Positions 36,408 to 45,460 of a DNA stretch of 64,000 bases are shown one piece after another. A model generated the notes under the pieces. That model saw only the letters and a program-made list of their open reading frames with translations. It did not search any database and had not been told where the DNA came from. The stretch comes from Empedobacter brevis NBRC 14943 = ATCC 43319 (GTDB taxonomy: Bacteria > Bacteroidota > Bacteroidia > Flavobacteriales > Weeksellaceae): positions 1-64,000 of the forward strand of contig NZ_KB908291.1 of the NCBI RefSeq assembly GCF_000382425.1. The letters run 5' to 3'. How positions within the stretch are numbered: the first letter of the stretch is position 1; every line of letters begins with the position of its first letter. Both the position numbers and the translations under genes were made by a program.

Positions 36408-36437
36408 AACCTGTTCGAAAGAGTAGGTTTTTTTTTT
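36408..36437 (+). terminator. Terminator with GAAA loop
   Basis: AACCTGTTC-GAAA-GAGTAGGTT followed by a long T run. It closes the DUF4230 gene. Confidence 0.8.
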
Positions 36438-36516
36438 GTTAAATAAAGAAATGAATACGTTCTTTTCTTAGAATTAAATTTGAAAATAGTATTTTCGCTT
36501 AATATTAAAAATAAAA

Positions 36517-37557
36517 ATGAATTGGCGTAGATTTTTACTTCCATTTTCTGGTTTATATTGGATAGGAACTTCGGTTCGAAATCTTTTTTATAATGTAGGA
36601 ATGATGCGTTCTTCATCATTCAATATACCCATTATTAATGTTGGTAATTTGTCTGTGGGCGGAACAGGGAAGTCTCCTCATATCATGTACTTAATTGATT
36701 TATTGAAAGATGAAAAATTGATCAGTACTTTGAGTAGAGGATATGGACGAAAAACAAAAGGTTTTCTGATTGCAAATTATTCTTCAAAAGTATATGATAT
36801 CGGAGACGAGCCGATGCAATTTTTTCAACGTTTCAAGAACAGAATTTTGATTGCCGTCTGTGAGGACAGGGTTTTTGGCGCACAGAAATTGATTAACCAT
36901 TACAAAGCAGAAACAATTTTGTTGGATGATGCTTATCAGCATCGTGCGATAAAAGCAGGCTTTAATATAGTACTGACGGATTTCAATAATCCTTATTACA
37001 AAGATTTTTTGTTGCCGGCTGGAGATTTAAGAGAGAGTAGAAGTGGGGTTCGTCGTGCTGATATCATTATTGTTACGAAATGTCCTGATCGTATTTCGGA
37101 AGAAAAACACAAGGAAATTTCAAATAAAATTAAGTTGAGATCGCATCAGCAATTATTTTTTTCAAAAATTGTTTATGACAATAAATTAATTGGTCGATTA
37201 GATAATGTTGAGAAATCTACTTGGAAAAATTTGAATGTTATTTTAGTGACAGGTATTGCAAAAACAGATGATTTGGTAAAATTTGCAGAAGAAAATTTTG
37301 CAAATGTTTTACATTTAGAATACCCGGATCATCATAATTTTAGTCAATCAGAAATTGAGTATATTTACAAACGATACGAAGATACAGAAGGAAGAAAGCG
37401 TTTTGACAAAATCATCATGACAACAGAGAAAGATTATATGCGTTTGATGGAAGAGTCGATGGTAAAAGACGATTTATATTATATTCCGATCAGTATTGAA
37501 ATTAACGATAAAGAAAAATTTAATCAAACTATTTTAGAGTATGTTGGAAAGAATTAA
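36517..37557 (+). CDS. lpxK: Tetraacyldisaccharide 4'-kinase
   Basis: 346 residues, normal length. The P-loop NVGNLSVGGTGKSP lies at residues 41-54 after an N-terminal membrane-associated helix. ISTLSRGYGRKTKGF, ILLDDAYQHRAI (the DD-QHR motif) and YPDHHNFSQSEI are all conserved in LpxK. Phosphorylates the lipid A disaccharide at the 4' position at the inner membrane. Its 3' end overlaps the purine nucleoside phosphorylase start by 17 bases. Confidence 0.95.
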   Translation: MNWRRFLLPFSGLYWIGTSVRNLFYNVGMMRSSSFNIPIINVGNLSVGGTGKSPHIMYLIDLLKDEKLISTLSRGYGRKTKGFLIANYSSKVYDIGDEPMQFFQRFKNRILIAVCEDRVFGAQKLINHYKAETILLDDAYQHRAIKAGFNIVLTDFNNPYYKDFLLPAGDLRESRSGVRRADIIIVTKCPDRISEEKHKEISNKIKLRSHQQLFFSKIVYDNKLIGRLDNVEKSTWKNLNVILVTGIAKTDDLVKFAEENFANVLHLEYPDHHNFSQSEIEYIYKRYEDTEGRKRFDKIIMTTEKDYMRLMEESMVKDDLYYIPISIEINDKEKFNQTILEYVGKN

Positions 37558-38353
37558 TGAGGCTGTAAAGTACATCAATAATTTATTGCCAGAGCAACCA
37601 GAATTCGTAATTGTGTTAGGATCTGGATTAGGAAAACTAGAAGATGAGGTAGAGAACAAAGTTGTGATCAACTACAAAGAGATTCCGAACTTTCCTCAAG
37701 TAACAGTAGAAGGTCATAAAGGTCATTTAGTATATGGAACTATTTTGGGTAAAAAGGTTTTGATGATGGCTGGTCGTTTTCACTATTACGAAGGATATTC
37801 GATGGAAGAAGTAACTTTCCCAATGCGTGTATTTAACGGATTAGGAATCAAAAAAGTTATTTTATCAAATGCTTCAGGTGGTGTGAATCCTGATTTCCAG
37901 GTAGGAGATATTTTGTTGGTAAAAGATCATATTAATATGATGCCGGAACACCCATTGCGAGGAAAAAATATCGATGAGTTAGGGCCACGTTTTGTTGATA
38001 TGTCTAAGGCGTATGACAGAGAAATGCTGAATGAAGCGGTAGAATTTGCGAAAGCGAATGATATTTTAGTTCATCAAGGTGTTTATGTCGGTTTACAAGG
38101 ACCAACTTTTGAGACTCCGTCAGAATACGGATTGGTTCGTTTTATTGGAGGAGATTGCGTCGGGATGAGCACTGTTCCCGAAGTAATTGTCGCTCGACAC
38201 ATGGACATGCGTGTGTTCTGCGTTTCTATTATTACAGATTTAGGCGGACCAGAAATTTCGTTTGATGTTTCGCATGAAGATGTATTGAATGCTGCGAATA
38301 ATGCCATGCCAAATGTCATTAAAGTGGTAAAAAGCGTCATTGAGAATTGCTAG
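37541..38353 (+). CDS. punA: Purine nucleoside phosphorylase
   Basis: 270 residues, the trimeric type I family. VIVLGSGLGKLEDEV is the phosphate loop, GRFHYYEGYSMEEVTFPMRV the second phosphate site, GVYVGLQGPTFETPSEY holds the Glu that binds the purine base, and GMSTVPEVIVA the Met-Ser site. Cleaves inosine and guanosine with phosphate for purine salvage. The 17-base overlap with lpxK means the two are co-transcribed. Confidence 0.95.
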   Translation: MLERINEAVKYINNLLPEQPEFVIVLGSGLGKLEDEVENKVVINYKEIPNFPQVTVEGHKGHLVYGTILGKKVLMMAGRFHYYEGYSMEEVTFPMRVFNGLGIKKVILSNASGGVNPDFQVGDILLVKDHINMMPEHPLRGKNIDELGPRFVDMSKAYDREMLNEAVEFAKANDILVHQGVYVGLQGPTFETPSEYGLVRFIGGDCVGMSTVPEVIVARHMDMRVFCVSIITDLGGPEISFDVSHEDVLNAANNAMPNVIKVVKSVIENC

Positions 38354-38375
38354 AAAATAAATTTCAATAAAAAAG

Positions 38376-38408
38376 AAAAACCAACTGAGAAGTTGGTTTT
38401 TTTATTTT
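38376..38408 (+). terminator. Terminator of lpxK-punA operon
   Basis: AAAAACCAACT-GAG-AAGTTGGTTTTTTTATTTT: an 11-bp stem plus T run. Confidence 0.85.
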
Positions 38409-38487
38409 ATTAAAATCGGTGAATTCGAAGAATAATAAGGTCAAATAACAAGACGAATTCACCGACAAGTTTTGAAGCAGCGATTGA

Positions 38488-38922
38488 TTAGATCTCAACT
38501 TCTCGTTCAGAATTTGTGCAATTACTATGAACGATATAATCGATTAGTTTTCCATTTTCAAAACATAACATCAGATCTTCTTCATAAATAGATGTATGTG
38601 TTAATTGATTAAAGTTGATTAATTTTCCTTGAGGAATTTTTACAATACCTGAATACCATTTTGCAAAAACGTCTTCTTGTCCGGGAAAAAGATACGCTAA
38701 ATCAACTTCATTCAAATCATCCAGATATCCTTTGAAATTAATGAGAAATAATTCATCATCTCTCAATTCCCACTTTCCATAATATCCTCTCCAACATGTT
38801 GGTGAAGGAGGAGTAAAATAAGGAGGATGGTCTAATTTTTTGAAATAATTATGTAAAGGCTGTTCGGCAATAATATATTGTTGATGATCGATCAATAAAA
38901 TTTCTCCTATTTGTGCAGTCAT
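38488..38922 (-). CDS. Hypothetical cytoplasmic protein
   Basis: 144 residues, no signal or membrane segment. It contains a Trp/Tyr-rich middle (CWRGYYGKWELRDDELFLINF) and a later SGIVKIPQGKLI, a pattern also seen in small flavobacterial proteins of unknown function. It has its own -7 box (TACATTTG, read on the minus strand) at 38942-38949, 19 bases before the ATG. Monocistronic. Confidence 0.7.
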   Translation of the reverse strand: MTAQIGEILLIDHQQYIIAEQPLHNYFKKLDHPPYFTPPSPTCWRGYYGKWELRDDELFLINFKGYLDDLNEVDLAYLFPGQEDVFAKWYSGIVKIPQGKLINFNQLTHTSIYEEDLMLCFENGKLIDYIVHSNCTNSEREVEI

Positions 38923-38941
38923 TTTTTCTGAATGGTTTATT

Positions 38942-38949
38942 CAAATGTA
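38942..38949 (-). promoter_or_regulatory. -7 box (TACATTTG) of hypothetical gene
   Basis: Minus-strand TACATTTG, 19 bases upstream of the ATG at 38922. The stretch 38950-39073 beyond it is very A/T-rich and shows nothing else. Confidence 0.5.
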
Positions 38950-39073
38950 GAATAGGCATTCCAATAAATAAAAAATCAACCGAGCTATTTTATCAAACTG
39001 GTAAAAATTGACCGACTAAAATAAATATATAAAAATTATTTAGTCTGTAAATGATAAATATATTAAATTTTAT

Positions 39074-40015
39074 TTATTTTAAAATAATTCGTTCGCCTTG
39101 TTTTGGAAAAATATAATTGATTTCGTAAGGATTATTTTCTATTAATTCATCTTTAATTTTTGCTTCATGATCTCCTTTTGGCTTTATATGTGTGACGATA
39201 ATGGTTAAACCTTTCAATTGTTTTTTTCCAACCTCTTTGGCAAGCTCACCTAATTCTTCATTCATAAGTTTAGGAGTTAAATGGCCAAATAATAATTTTT
39301 CTGGTTGAGAATTTGGAAAAGAAACTTCTAACATGAATGTTTTTAACTTACCTGATTTAATTTTTGGCGCAATCGCTTTCCAGATTTTATGCAGATTTTT
39401 TGTGCCTTCAATTCTATCGGCACCTGTATCTCCGAAATAAAGAACAGCGTTCGAATTATTTTCAACTAAAATAGCAGCACTTTTTAATGGATTTACATGG
39501 CTTAACTCGTAAACCGTTCCGGTGAAATTAGTTTCTTCAATGCCAAAAGGAATTCCAATTTCAGCATAGTTGTAACGGTATTTATTTAAGATTGGCGATT
39601 CGCCTTCATTTGCAAAATTAGCCCAGGCATCATTCGTAAAGTATTTCTTTTTTAAAACATCAATCATTTCAGAAGTCCCGTAAATCGGTTTGTTCGAATC
39701 TTCCGGAGAATTGATAATCAATCCGGAAAGATGATCCAAGTGACCATGAGAAATAAAATATCCTTTGATATAATTCTTTAGGATGTTACGATTTTCCTCT
39801 TCAAAAGTCCCTTTTTCTATTGCTTTATTAATCCCGGAATAAATAGTTCCTGCATCCAAAGCCAAATAACTTGTTGTTTTTTCTTCTCCAATCAAATAAG
39901 AAGAAAGGTTGCTTTCATTACTTCCTCCGTAAACACCAAGAGGAACAATTTGAATGTTCTGTGCAGAAGCAATCAGAGAGATTCCCAAACCTATACTTAA
40001 TAGATATTTTTTCAT
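39074..40015 (-). CDS. Exported class II 3',5'-cyclic-nucleotide phosphodiesterase (metallo-beta-lactamase fold)
   Basis: About 313 residues from the Met at 40015, which starts a good signal peptide (MKKYLLSIGLGISLIASAQ); the longer frame to 40099 runs over the promoter. The class II PDE signature HGHLDHLSGL is intact, followed by Zn ligands in LYFGDTGADR and IIVTHIKP. Lipase-like variation is absent. Hydrolyses cAMP or related nucleotides in the periplasm or outside the cell, so it more likely scavenges than signals. TATTTTTG box at 40030-40037. Confidence 0.8.
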   Translation of the reverse strand: MKKYLLSIGLGISLIASAQNIQIVPLGVYGGSNESNLSSYLIGEEKTTSYLALDAGTIYSGINKAIEKGTFEEENRNILKNYIKGYFISHGHLDHLSGLIINSPEDSNKPIYGTSEMIDVLKKKYFTNDAWANFANEGESPILNKYRYNYAEIGIPFGIEETNFTGTVYELSHVNPLKSAAILVENNSNAVLYFGDTGADRIEGTKNLHKIWKAIAPKIKSGKLKTFMLEVSFPNSQPEKLLFGHLTPKLMNEELGELAKEVGKKQLKGLTIIVTHIKPKGDHEAKIKDELIENNPYEINYIFPKQGERIILK

Positions 40016-40029
40016 GAAAATAATTTGAA

Positions 40030-40037
40030 CAAAAATA
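40030..40037 (-). promoter_or_regulatory. -7 box (TATTTTTG) of cyclic-nucleotide phosphodiesterase
   Basis: Minus-strand TATTTTTG, 14 bases before the chosen start. It supports 40015 over 40099 as start. Confidence 0.5.
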
Positions 40038-40135
40038 CAATCCGTAATTTTATTAAACCAGAAGATGTTCATACTTTGTAAAAACTTTAGTATTTTCACG
40101 CTTCTATTAAAATAAACGCATATAATATAGTTAGA

Positions 40136-43018
40136 ATGAAATCGAAATTATCTACTAAAATTTTAAAAAATTATGCGACACAACTGATGACAAAAAAAGC
40201 GATGTATGCTATGGCAATTGCTTTATTGGCCACAAATGTTGATGCGCAAAAGAAACCGCTTGATTTAACTGTTTTTGATGAATGGCAATCAATCGGGATG
40301 AAAGAATTGTCTCACAATGGATCTTGGGTGGCTTACCAGGTAAATGCACAGGAAAGTGATAATACACTACATTTTTTTGGATTAAAAACGGATAAGGATT
40401 TAAGCTTTCATCGTGGAGAACAAAGTGTTTTTACATCCGATTCGAAATTTGCAATTTTTAAGATTAGACCTTTCTATAAGGACTTAAAGCTGGTTCGAAT
40501 TAAAAAGAAGAAGGAAAATGAAATTGCGAAAGATTCAATTGGAATTTTAAATTTAGCAACCAATAAAGTTGAAAAATTACCAAGCATCAAATCATTTAAA
40601 ACACCTAAAAAAGGAGGTTCTTTCTTAGCGTATCTATTGGAAAAAGAAGAGTTGAAGAAAGATAAAAAAGATCAAGATTCTGTAAAATCGAAAGATAAAT
40701 CGGCTAAATCAGAAGGAAAGGACAAGAAAGATACTCCTCTTGAATTGGTTCTAAGAAATTTGATTTCCGGTCAGAAAAAATCATTCAAAAATGTCGTGAA
40801 TTATGAGTTTAGTGAGAATGGTAAACAATTTATTTTTTCGACAAAACAAGAGAAGAAAGACAGTTTAGATAAAACAAAATACGGCGTTTTCTTGGTGAAT
40901 ACAGCTACTTTCGCTCAAAAACAATTGGTGGATACAATAGGAGATTTTAAACAATTTGTTTTCGATGAGGCAGCGAATAAAATAGCCTTTGTAGGAACTT
41001 CTGATGAAGAAAAGAAAGAAAATAAAACCTATTTCCTCTATTATACATCTACAAATAACCCGCAACAAATAAAGAAAACGGAATTATCAGGATTAAAGAA
41101 AGATTGGCAGGTTTCAGAAAATCGTCAACCTAAATTCAGTAAAGACGGAAATTCATTGTTTATTGGTTTGATGCCAAAACTAGCGGATAAAGATACAGCG
41201 CTAATTGCTGAAGATTATGCTAAAGTAGACATATGGAGTTATAAAGATGATTTTATTCAGCCTCAACAATTAAAGAATCTTGATCGTGAGAAAAAACGTT
41301 CTTATTTGGGAGTAATCGATCTGTCAAATCCTCAAAAAGTAACACAGTTGGCTGATTTAGATATGAATCAGGTTGAGATTTTAAATGAAGGTAATTCCAA
41401 TTTTGCTTTAGGAACTTCTGATAATGCGTATCGTTTGGTTTCAAACTGGGATTTAACAGGGCGAAGAGATTACTATATCGTGAATATAAAAACCGGGCAA
41501 AGAGAATTGTTTGCAAAAGGATTGGCAGGAAAAGTTGAAGTATCTCCAAACGGAAAGTTTGTCGTTTTCTATAATGCTGAGAATGGCTTGTGGTCGAGTT
41601 ATACAATTGAAACGAAGGAAACCAAAGTTTTAAATAAAAAACTGAAAGTGAAGTTTTATGATGAAGAGAATGATTCGCCAACATTAGCAAGTGAATATGG
41701 AATAGCGTATTTTACGGATAATGATGAAACTGTCCTGATTAAAGACCGATATGATATTTGGGAATTTGATTTGGCTGGAAATCGTCGTCCTGAAAATATA
41801 ACAAATGGTTTTGGGCGTAAACATCACATTACATTTGAAATCAATCCATTGAATGAAGATGTAAAAACACTTAACCGTGATGTGTTGGTTTATTTAAGTG
41901 CTTTTAATACGCTTAATAAACAATCTGGTGTTTACCAAACGGTGATTTCTAAAGCTAAAAATCCTGAAGAGATTGTCATGTCAAATACCTGGGGTATACA
42001 GAAAATGACAAAAGCGTTGAATGGAAACGAATACATTTATACAAAAGAATCTTTCCAAAATTCCCCGGATGTTTATGTGACAACAAATTTTAAAGATGAG
42101 AAAAAAGTTTCTTCCATCAATCCTCAACAAAAGGACTATTTATGGGGAAATGGAGAATTGGTGAGTTGGAAAACATATTCAGGTAAAGAGGCGACAGGAG
42201 TTGTCTACAAACCGGAGAATTTTGATCCAACTAAAAAATACCCGATGATTGTTTATTTCTATGAGAAACTTTCGGATAATTTGAATCGTTATCAAGCTCC
42301 GGCACCTACACCTTCTCGTATAAATCATACCTATTTTGTGAGTAACGATTACATTGTTTTTACACCTGATATCTCATACACGATTGGTCATCCTGGAAAA
42401 TCAGCAGAAGATTATATCAACTCAGGAGTGGAAGCATTGAAAAAAAATACATGGATAAATGGTGATAAAATTGCTATACAGGGACAGAGTTGGGGTGGAT
42501 ACCAAGTGGCACATTTGATTACGGCGACTAATTTGTATGCCGCAGCCTGGACTGGTGCACCGGTTGTCAATATGACATCTGCTTATGGAGGTATTCGTTG
42601 GGGAACAGGAATGAGTCGTCAATTTCAATATGAACAAACCCAAAGTAGAATTGGTAAAACGTTGTGGGAAGCACCGGAATTGTATATTGAAAATTCGCCA
42701 TTGTTTAATATGCCAAAAGTGACAACACCGGTTGTCATTATGCACAATGATGAAGATGGAGCTGTGCCTTGGTACCAGGGAATTGAAATGTTTATGGCAC
42801 TGCGTCGTTTAGGAAAACCGGCCTGGTTATTAAATTATAACGGTGACGACCATAATTTGATAAAACGTGCGAATAAAAATGATATTCAACAACGTCAACA
42901 ACAATTTTTTGATCATTATTTAAAAGATAAACCGGCTCCGAAATGGATGACAGAAGGAGTTCCTGCAATTTCGAAAGGAATTGATTGGGGCTTTGATACG
43001 GAGGCTGTAAAAGACTAA
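40136..43018 (+). CDS. S9-family prolyl oligopeptidase-like serine peptidase
   Basis: 960 residues. Signal peptide ends near residue 37 (ATNVDAQ). A long N-terminal beta-propeller has a Lys/Asp-rich insertion at about residues 165-200 (KDKKDQDSVKSKDKSAKSEG). C-terminal alpha/beta-hydrolase domain: nucleophile in IQGQSWGGYQ (Ser near 785), Asp in IMHNDEDGAVPW and His in NYNGDDHNLIKR. Periplasmic peptidase that probably degrades oligopeptides for nutrition, like DPP-type enzymes of other Bacteroidota. Monocistronic. Confidence 0.9.
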   Translation: MKSKLSTKILKNYATQLMTKKAMYAMAIALLATNVDAQKKPLDLTVFDEWQSIGMKELSHNGSWVAYQVNAQESDNTLHFFGLKTDKDLSFHRGEQSVFTSDSKFAIFKIRPFYKDLKLVRIKKKKENEIAKDSIGILNLATNKVEKLPSIKSFKTPKKGGSFLAYLLEKEELKKDKKDQDSVKSKDKSAKSEGKDKKDTPLELVLRNLISGQKKSFKNVVNYEFSENGKQFIFSTKQEKKDSLDKTKYGVFLVNTATFAQKQLVDTIGDFKQFVFDEAANKIAFVGTSDEEKKENKTYFLYYTSTNNPQQIKKTELSGLKKDWQVSENRQPKFSKDGNSLFIGLMPKLADKDTALIAEDYAKVDIWSYKDDFIQPQQLKNLDREKKRSYLGVIDLSNPQKVTQLADLDMNQVEILNEGNSNFALGTSDNAYRLVSNWDLTGRRDYYIVNIKTGQRELFAKGLAGKVEVSPNGKFVVFYNAENGLWSSYTIETKETKVLNKKLKVKFYDEENDSPTLASEYGIAYFTDNDETVLIKDRYDIWEFDLAGNRRPENITNGFGRKHHITFEINPLNEDVKTLNRDVLVYLSAFNTLNKQSGVYQTVISKAKNPEEIVMSNTWGIQKMTKALNGNEYIYTKESFQNSPDVYVTTNFKDEKKVSSINPQQKDYLWGNGELVSWKTYSGKEATGVVYKPENFDPTKKYPMIVYFYEKLSDNLNRYQAPAPTPSRINHTYFVSNDYIVFTPDISYTIGHPGKSAEDYINSGVEALKKNTWINGDKIAIQGQSWGGYQVAHLITATNLYAAAWTGAPVVNMTSAYGGIRWGTGMSRQFQYEQTQSRIGKTLWEAPELYIENSPLFNMPKVTTPVVIMHNDEDGAVPWYQGIEMFMALRRLGKPAWLLNYNGDDHNLIKRANKNDIQQRQQQFFDHYLKDKPAPKWMTEGVPAISKGIDWGFDTEAVKD

Positions 43019-43101
43019 TCATGAAGTAAAAAAACAGATTTAATATTAACATCACTTTATTCTGGTTCATTATAAATCTGTTTAAAGGAGGTTTTCAAAA
43101 T

Positions 43102-43146
43102 AAATACCCCTTAATTCTTGCCTGAAAGAAAGGGGTATTTTTTATT
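43102..43146 (+). terminator. Terminator after S9 peptidase
   Basis: AAATACCCCTT and AAGGGGTATTT form an 11-bp stem with a 17-base loop and a T-rich tail. The 43147-43426 interval after it shows no gene or motif that I can support. Confidence 0.75.
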
Positions 43147-43426
43147 TAAAAGAAATGATTGATTTCTAGTTTAGCTATTTAAGCGAGGAGACTCTTTTCT
43201 ATGCGAAGAATATTTGTCCGGGAGGTTGCTGTAATAACTTTTTGTATCATTTTAGAATGAATATGTTCGAGTTTAACTGCAGAATATATGGGAACCAGCA
43301 GTGAAATGATTAAATCAAAACTTTACCGGAGTTCTTTATAAATAAGATTGAACGAACAGTTTACAACCCTAGAGAAGAAGTTGAATGATATCACGAATAC
43401 AATCAGACTGTAATTATCCGAAACGA

Positions 43427-43858
43427 CTAATCATTTGGGATAAGTAAAACCGGAATTTCTGTTTTCTTAACAACCAAATCTGCAACACTTCCTATAAGAA
43501 ATTTATACGCTGCAGAATGTTTGTTTAATCCAATAAAAATCAAATCAACGTCTTCATATTTCGCCACATCCAAAATAACATCTTGCGGATTTCCAAATCG
43601 AATGATACGGGCAAAGCTAATTTCTTGTTCTGTTAGCCTTTGCTCCATTTCCAAAATTTTCTTCATGTTTTCATCTCGCATGATGACTTTTTCTTTGTCT
43701 TCATGCGAATAAGTATCAAGTGATTTGTTGTCAGAATCCACCAATTCCACATGCAATAAAATGATGTGTGCATCAAAAGCTCTTGCCCATTCAATTGCTG
43801 CTTGTACTAATTTATCGCTGTTTTTCCTCAAATCTAATGTTATCAATGCTTTTTTCAT
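43427..43858 (-). CDS. Universal stress protein (UspA family)
   Basis: About 143 residues from the Met at 43858 (MKKALITLDL). HIILLHVELVDS and VDLIFIGLNKHSAAYKFLIGSVADLVVKKTEIPVLLIP fit the Usp fold and its C-terminal nucleotide region; the G-x2-G-x9-G(S/T) loop is partly changed (GLNKHSAAYKFLIGSVA). Cytoplasmic. The frame upstream to 43909 is unlikely to be translated. Confidence 0.85.
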   Translation of the reverse strand: MKKALITLDLRKNSDKLVQAAIEWARAFDAHIILLHVELVDSDNKSLDTYSHEDKEKVIMRDENMKKILEMEQRLTEQEISFARIIRFGNPQDVILDVAKYEDVDLIFIGLNKHSAAYKFLIGSVADLVVKKTEIPVLLIPND

Positions 43859-44090
43859 TTGTAATTTTTTTTTGTTAAATTCTATTTTCTTAAAAATAAA
43901 GCCATTCATTTAAAAAATTACCATAAACAGTTTTAAAATTATCTTAAATTATTTCAAAATCAATTGATTGAATGATAAATACCCCAACAATATAGTTGTT
44001 CTAATTTTTGTTGAAAGTTTATTATAAAAGCTTAGGATTTAACTGATGAGAAAACGTTTCTTAATAAATGAAAGTCTCACGTAAAAACAA

Positions 44091-44130
44091 AAAGACCTCT
44101 TTTAAATCGTTTTAAAAGAGGTCTTTCTTT
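44091..44130 (-). terminator. Terminator of alpha/beta-hydrolase gene
   Basis: AAAGACCTCTTTTAAA and TTTAAAAGAGGTCTTT: a perfect 16-bp stem with a 4-base loop, T-rich on both sides. The rest of 43859-44090 shows nothing more. Confidence 0.85.
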
Positions 44131-44146
44131 ATTTTAGAATTCTGTT

Positions 44147-45247
44147 TTATTTTATGAGCTTATTTTTTTTCAAAAATAGTTTAATATCACTCAAAACTTC
44201 CTGCGTTTTTTGATCTTTTACTCCATGCCATGTTTCTTCATACACTTTGTGGGTAATAAATTGTGGATGTTCCTTTGTGAGTTTTTCATTTTCACTTTTA
44301 AAATCAAACCAATCATTGCGACTAATCGGATCAAAAATTAACATCGGTTTATCCAAATTTCGATAAATAATTTTCGGATTCAATTGGTGTGTAGATGCTC
44401 CGAAAGCAGTTTTTGAAGTAAAAGGCGTGTACATAATGGCTATATTTTCTTCGGCAGTATTTTCCCCGGTAAGTTTTTCTGCTCCAGGATTTATTTCAAA
44501 TTTACCCTGTTCATTTTTCTTAATCCTTGCATATGAAGTGAACATCTCTTTTTTCAATTTTTCACCTTGCTTTCCTTTTATACTCCAGTTGTTGTACATG
44601 TACCAATAGGCTTCAAACTCAGAATTAAAAACCAATGGTTTTTTAGAACTGTAATATTGTTTTATTTCCTCAATATCTTTTTGTATTTCTGATGCTTTAA
44701 CATTGTGATCCCATGCAACAGAACCGCCATCTTCTAAAATTAAAGCTTGTACAGATGCTGGATAACTGTCATAAAAAGCGGAGGAAATTGTTCCGCCTCT
44801 TGACCATCCGCCAATAATTGCTTGTTTAATTTTTTGCTCATCCATCAAAAATTTGATATCATCTGCAACCTCATAAATGCTGACATTTTTTTTCGGAATT
44901 TCTGTAAAACCATGACCATAATAATCTATCGCAATCACATGTAAATTCATTTTTACAAGTTCCTCAGCAATTTCATAGACCTCATACGCATTGCTGTACG
45001 TACCATGAATCCAAATTAGCGTAGGATTTTTAGGATTTCCCCATTCCAAATAATGCATTTTGGCATTTTTAGTCTGTATGTATTTTCCATATTGTTGCTC
45101 ATATTTTTCAAACTCAAGTTTATATGTATTGAAAAGAGTCATCTGATTTAATGAATCTTTTTTGGTTTGCCCATACACAGAAAAAGTGATGAAGAAAATT
45201 GCAAAAGCAATAAAAAACTGAGTAGTTGATTTCGTTTTATATCCCAT
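44147..45247 (-). CDS. Exported alpha/beta hydrolase
   Basis: 366 residues. Signal peptide ends FSVYGQ (about residue 26). Oxyanion region LIWIHGTYSNAYE, nucleophile elbow IGGWSRGGTIS (Ser near 147), acid in ILEDGGSVAWDHN or later MLIFDPISRNDW, and His in YEETWHGVKDQ. The substrate cannot be told. It lies directly downstream (on the minus strand) of the last cassette-type repeat at 45371 and has a real terminator, so it may be the array's outer neighbour or a last cassette. Confidence 0.75.
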   Translation of the reverse strand: MGYKTKSTTQFFIAFAIFFITFSVYGQTKKDSLNQMTLFNTYKLEFEKYEQQYGKYIQTKNAKMHYLEWGNPKNPTLIWIHGTYSNAYEVYEIAEELVKMNLHVIAIDYYGHGFTEIPKKNVSIYEVADDIKFLMDEQKIKQAIIGGWSRGGTISSAFYDSYPASVQALILEDGGSVAWDHNVKASEIQKDIEEIKQYYSSKKPLVFNSEFEAYWYMYNNWSIKGKQGEKLKKEMFTSYARIKKNEQGKFEINPGAEKLTGENTAEENIAIMYTPFTSKTAFGASTHQLNPKIIYRNLDKPMLIFDPISRNDWFDFKSENEKLTKEHPQFITHKVYEETWHGVKDQKTQEVLSDIKLFLKKNKLIK

Positions 45248-45370
45248 TGAAAGTATAATTAAATTTTAATAAATCTACTTATTTTTCTTGTATAATACGT
45301 TTTAAAGTATCGTCTAAATAATATATACTCTAAGATTCTTAAATTTCAAAAAACTATTTCATGTAAAAAG

Positions 45371-45460
45371 ATAATGGTTTGCTGTATTGACGGATAAAGA
45401 GGCAGAAACTTTCAATTTTTCACTTCACCCTGCCTATTGCTAATACCATGTTAGCTGCAG
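45371..45460 (-). repeat. Fold-back (attC-like) element 1, after phosphotransferase gene
   Basis: On the minus strand it reads CTGCAGCTAACATGGTATT, then GGCAGGGTGAAGTGAAAAAT, and ends with a matching arm (CGTCAATACAGCAAACCATT). The TAA stop of the phosphotransferase lies inside its first motif. It belongs to the family of elements that follow each gene group from here to 54 kb. Confidence 0.65.

Noticed and set aside
38488..38922. Immunity protein
   Set aside because: General resemblance to small immunity-like proteins only; no toxin gene nearby.
40016..40099. N-terminal extension of the cyclic-nucleotide phosphodiesterase
   Set aside because: It would bury the signal peptide and includes a TAnnTTTG box.
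44147..45247. Alpha/beta hydrolase gene as a certain eighth cassette
   Set aside because: Same strand and next to element 1, but its 3' end has an ordinary terminator and no fold-back element.
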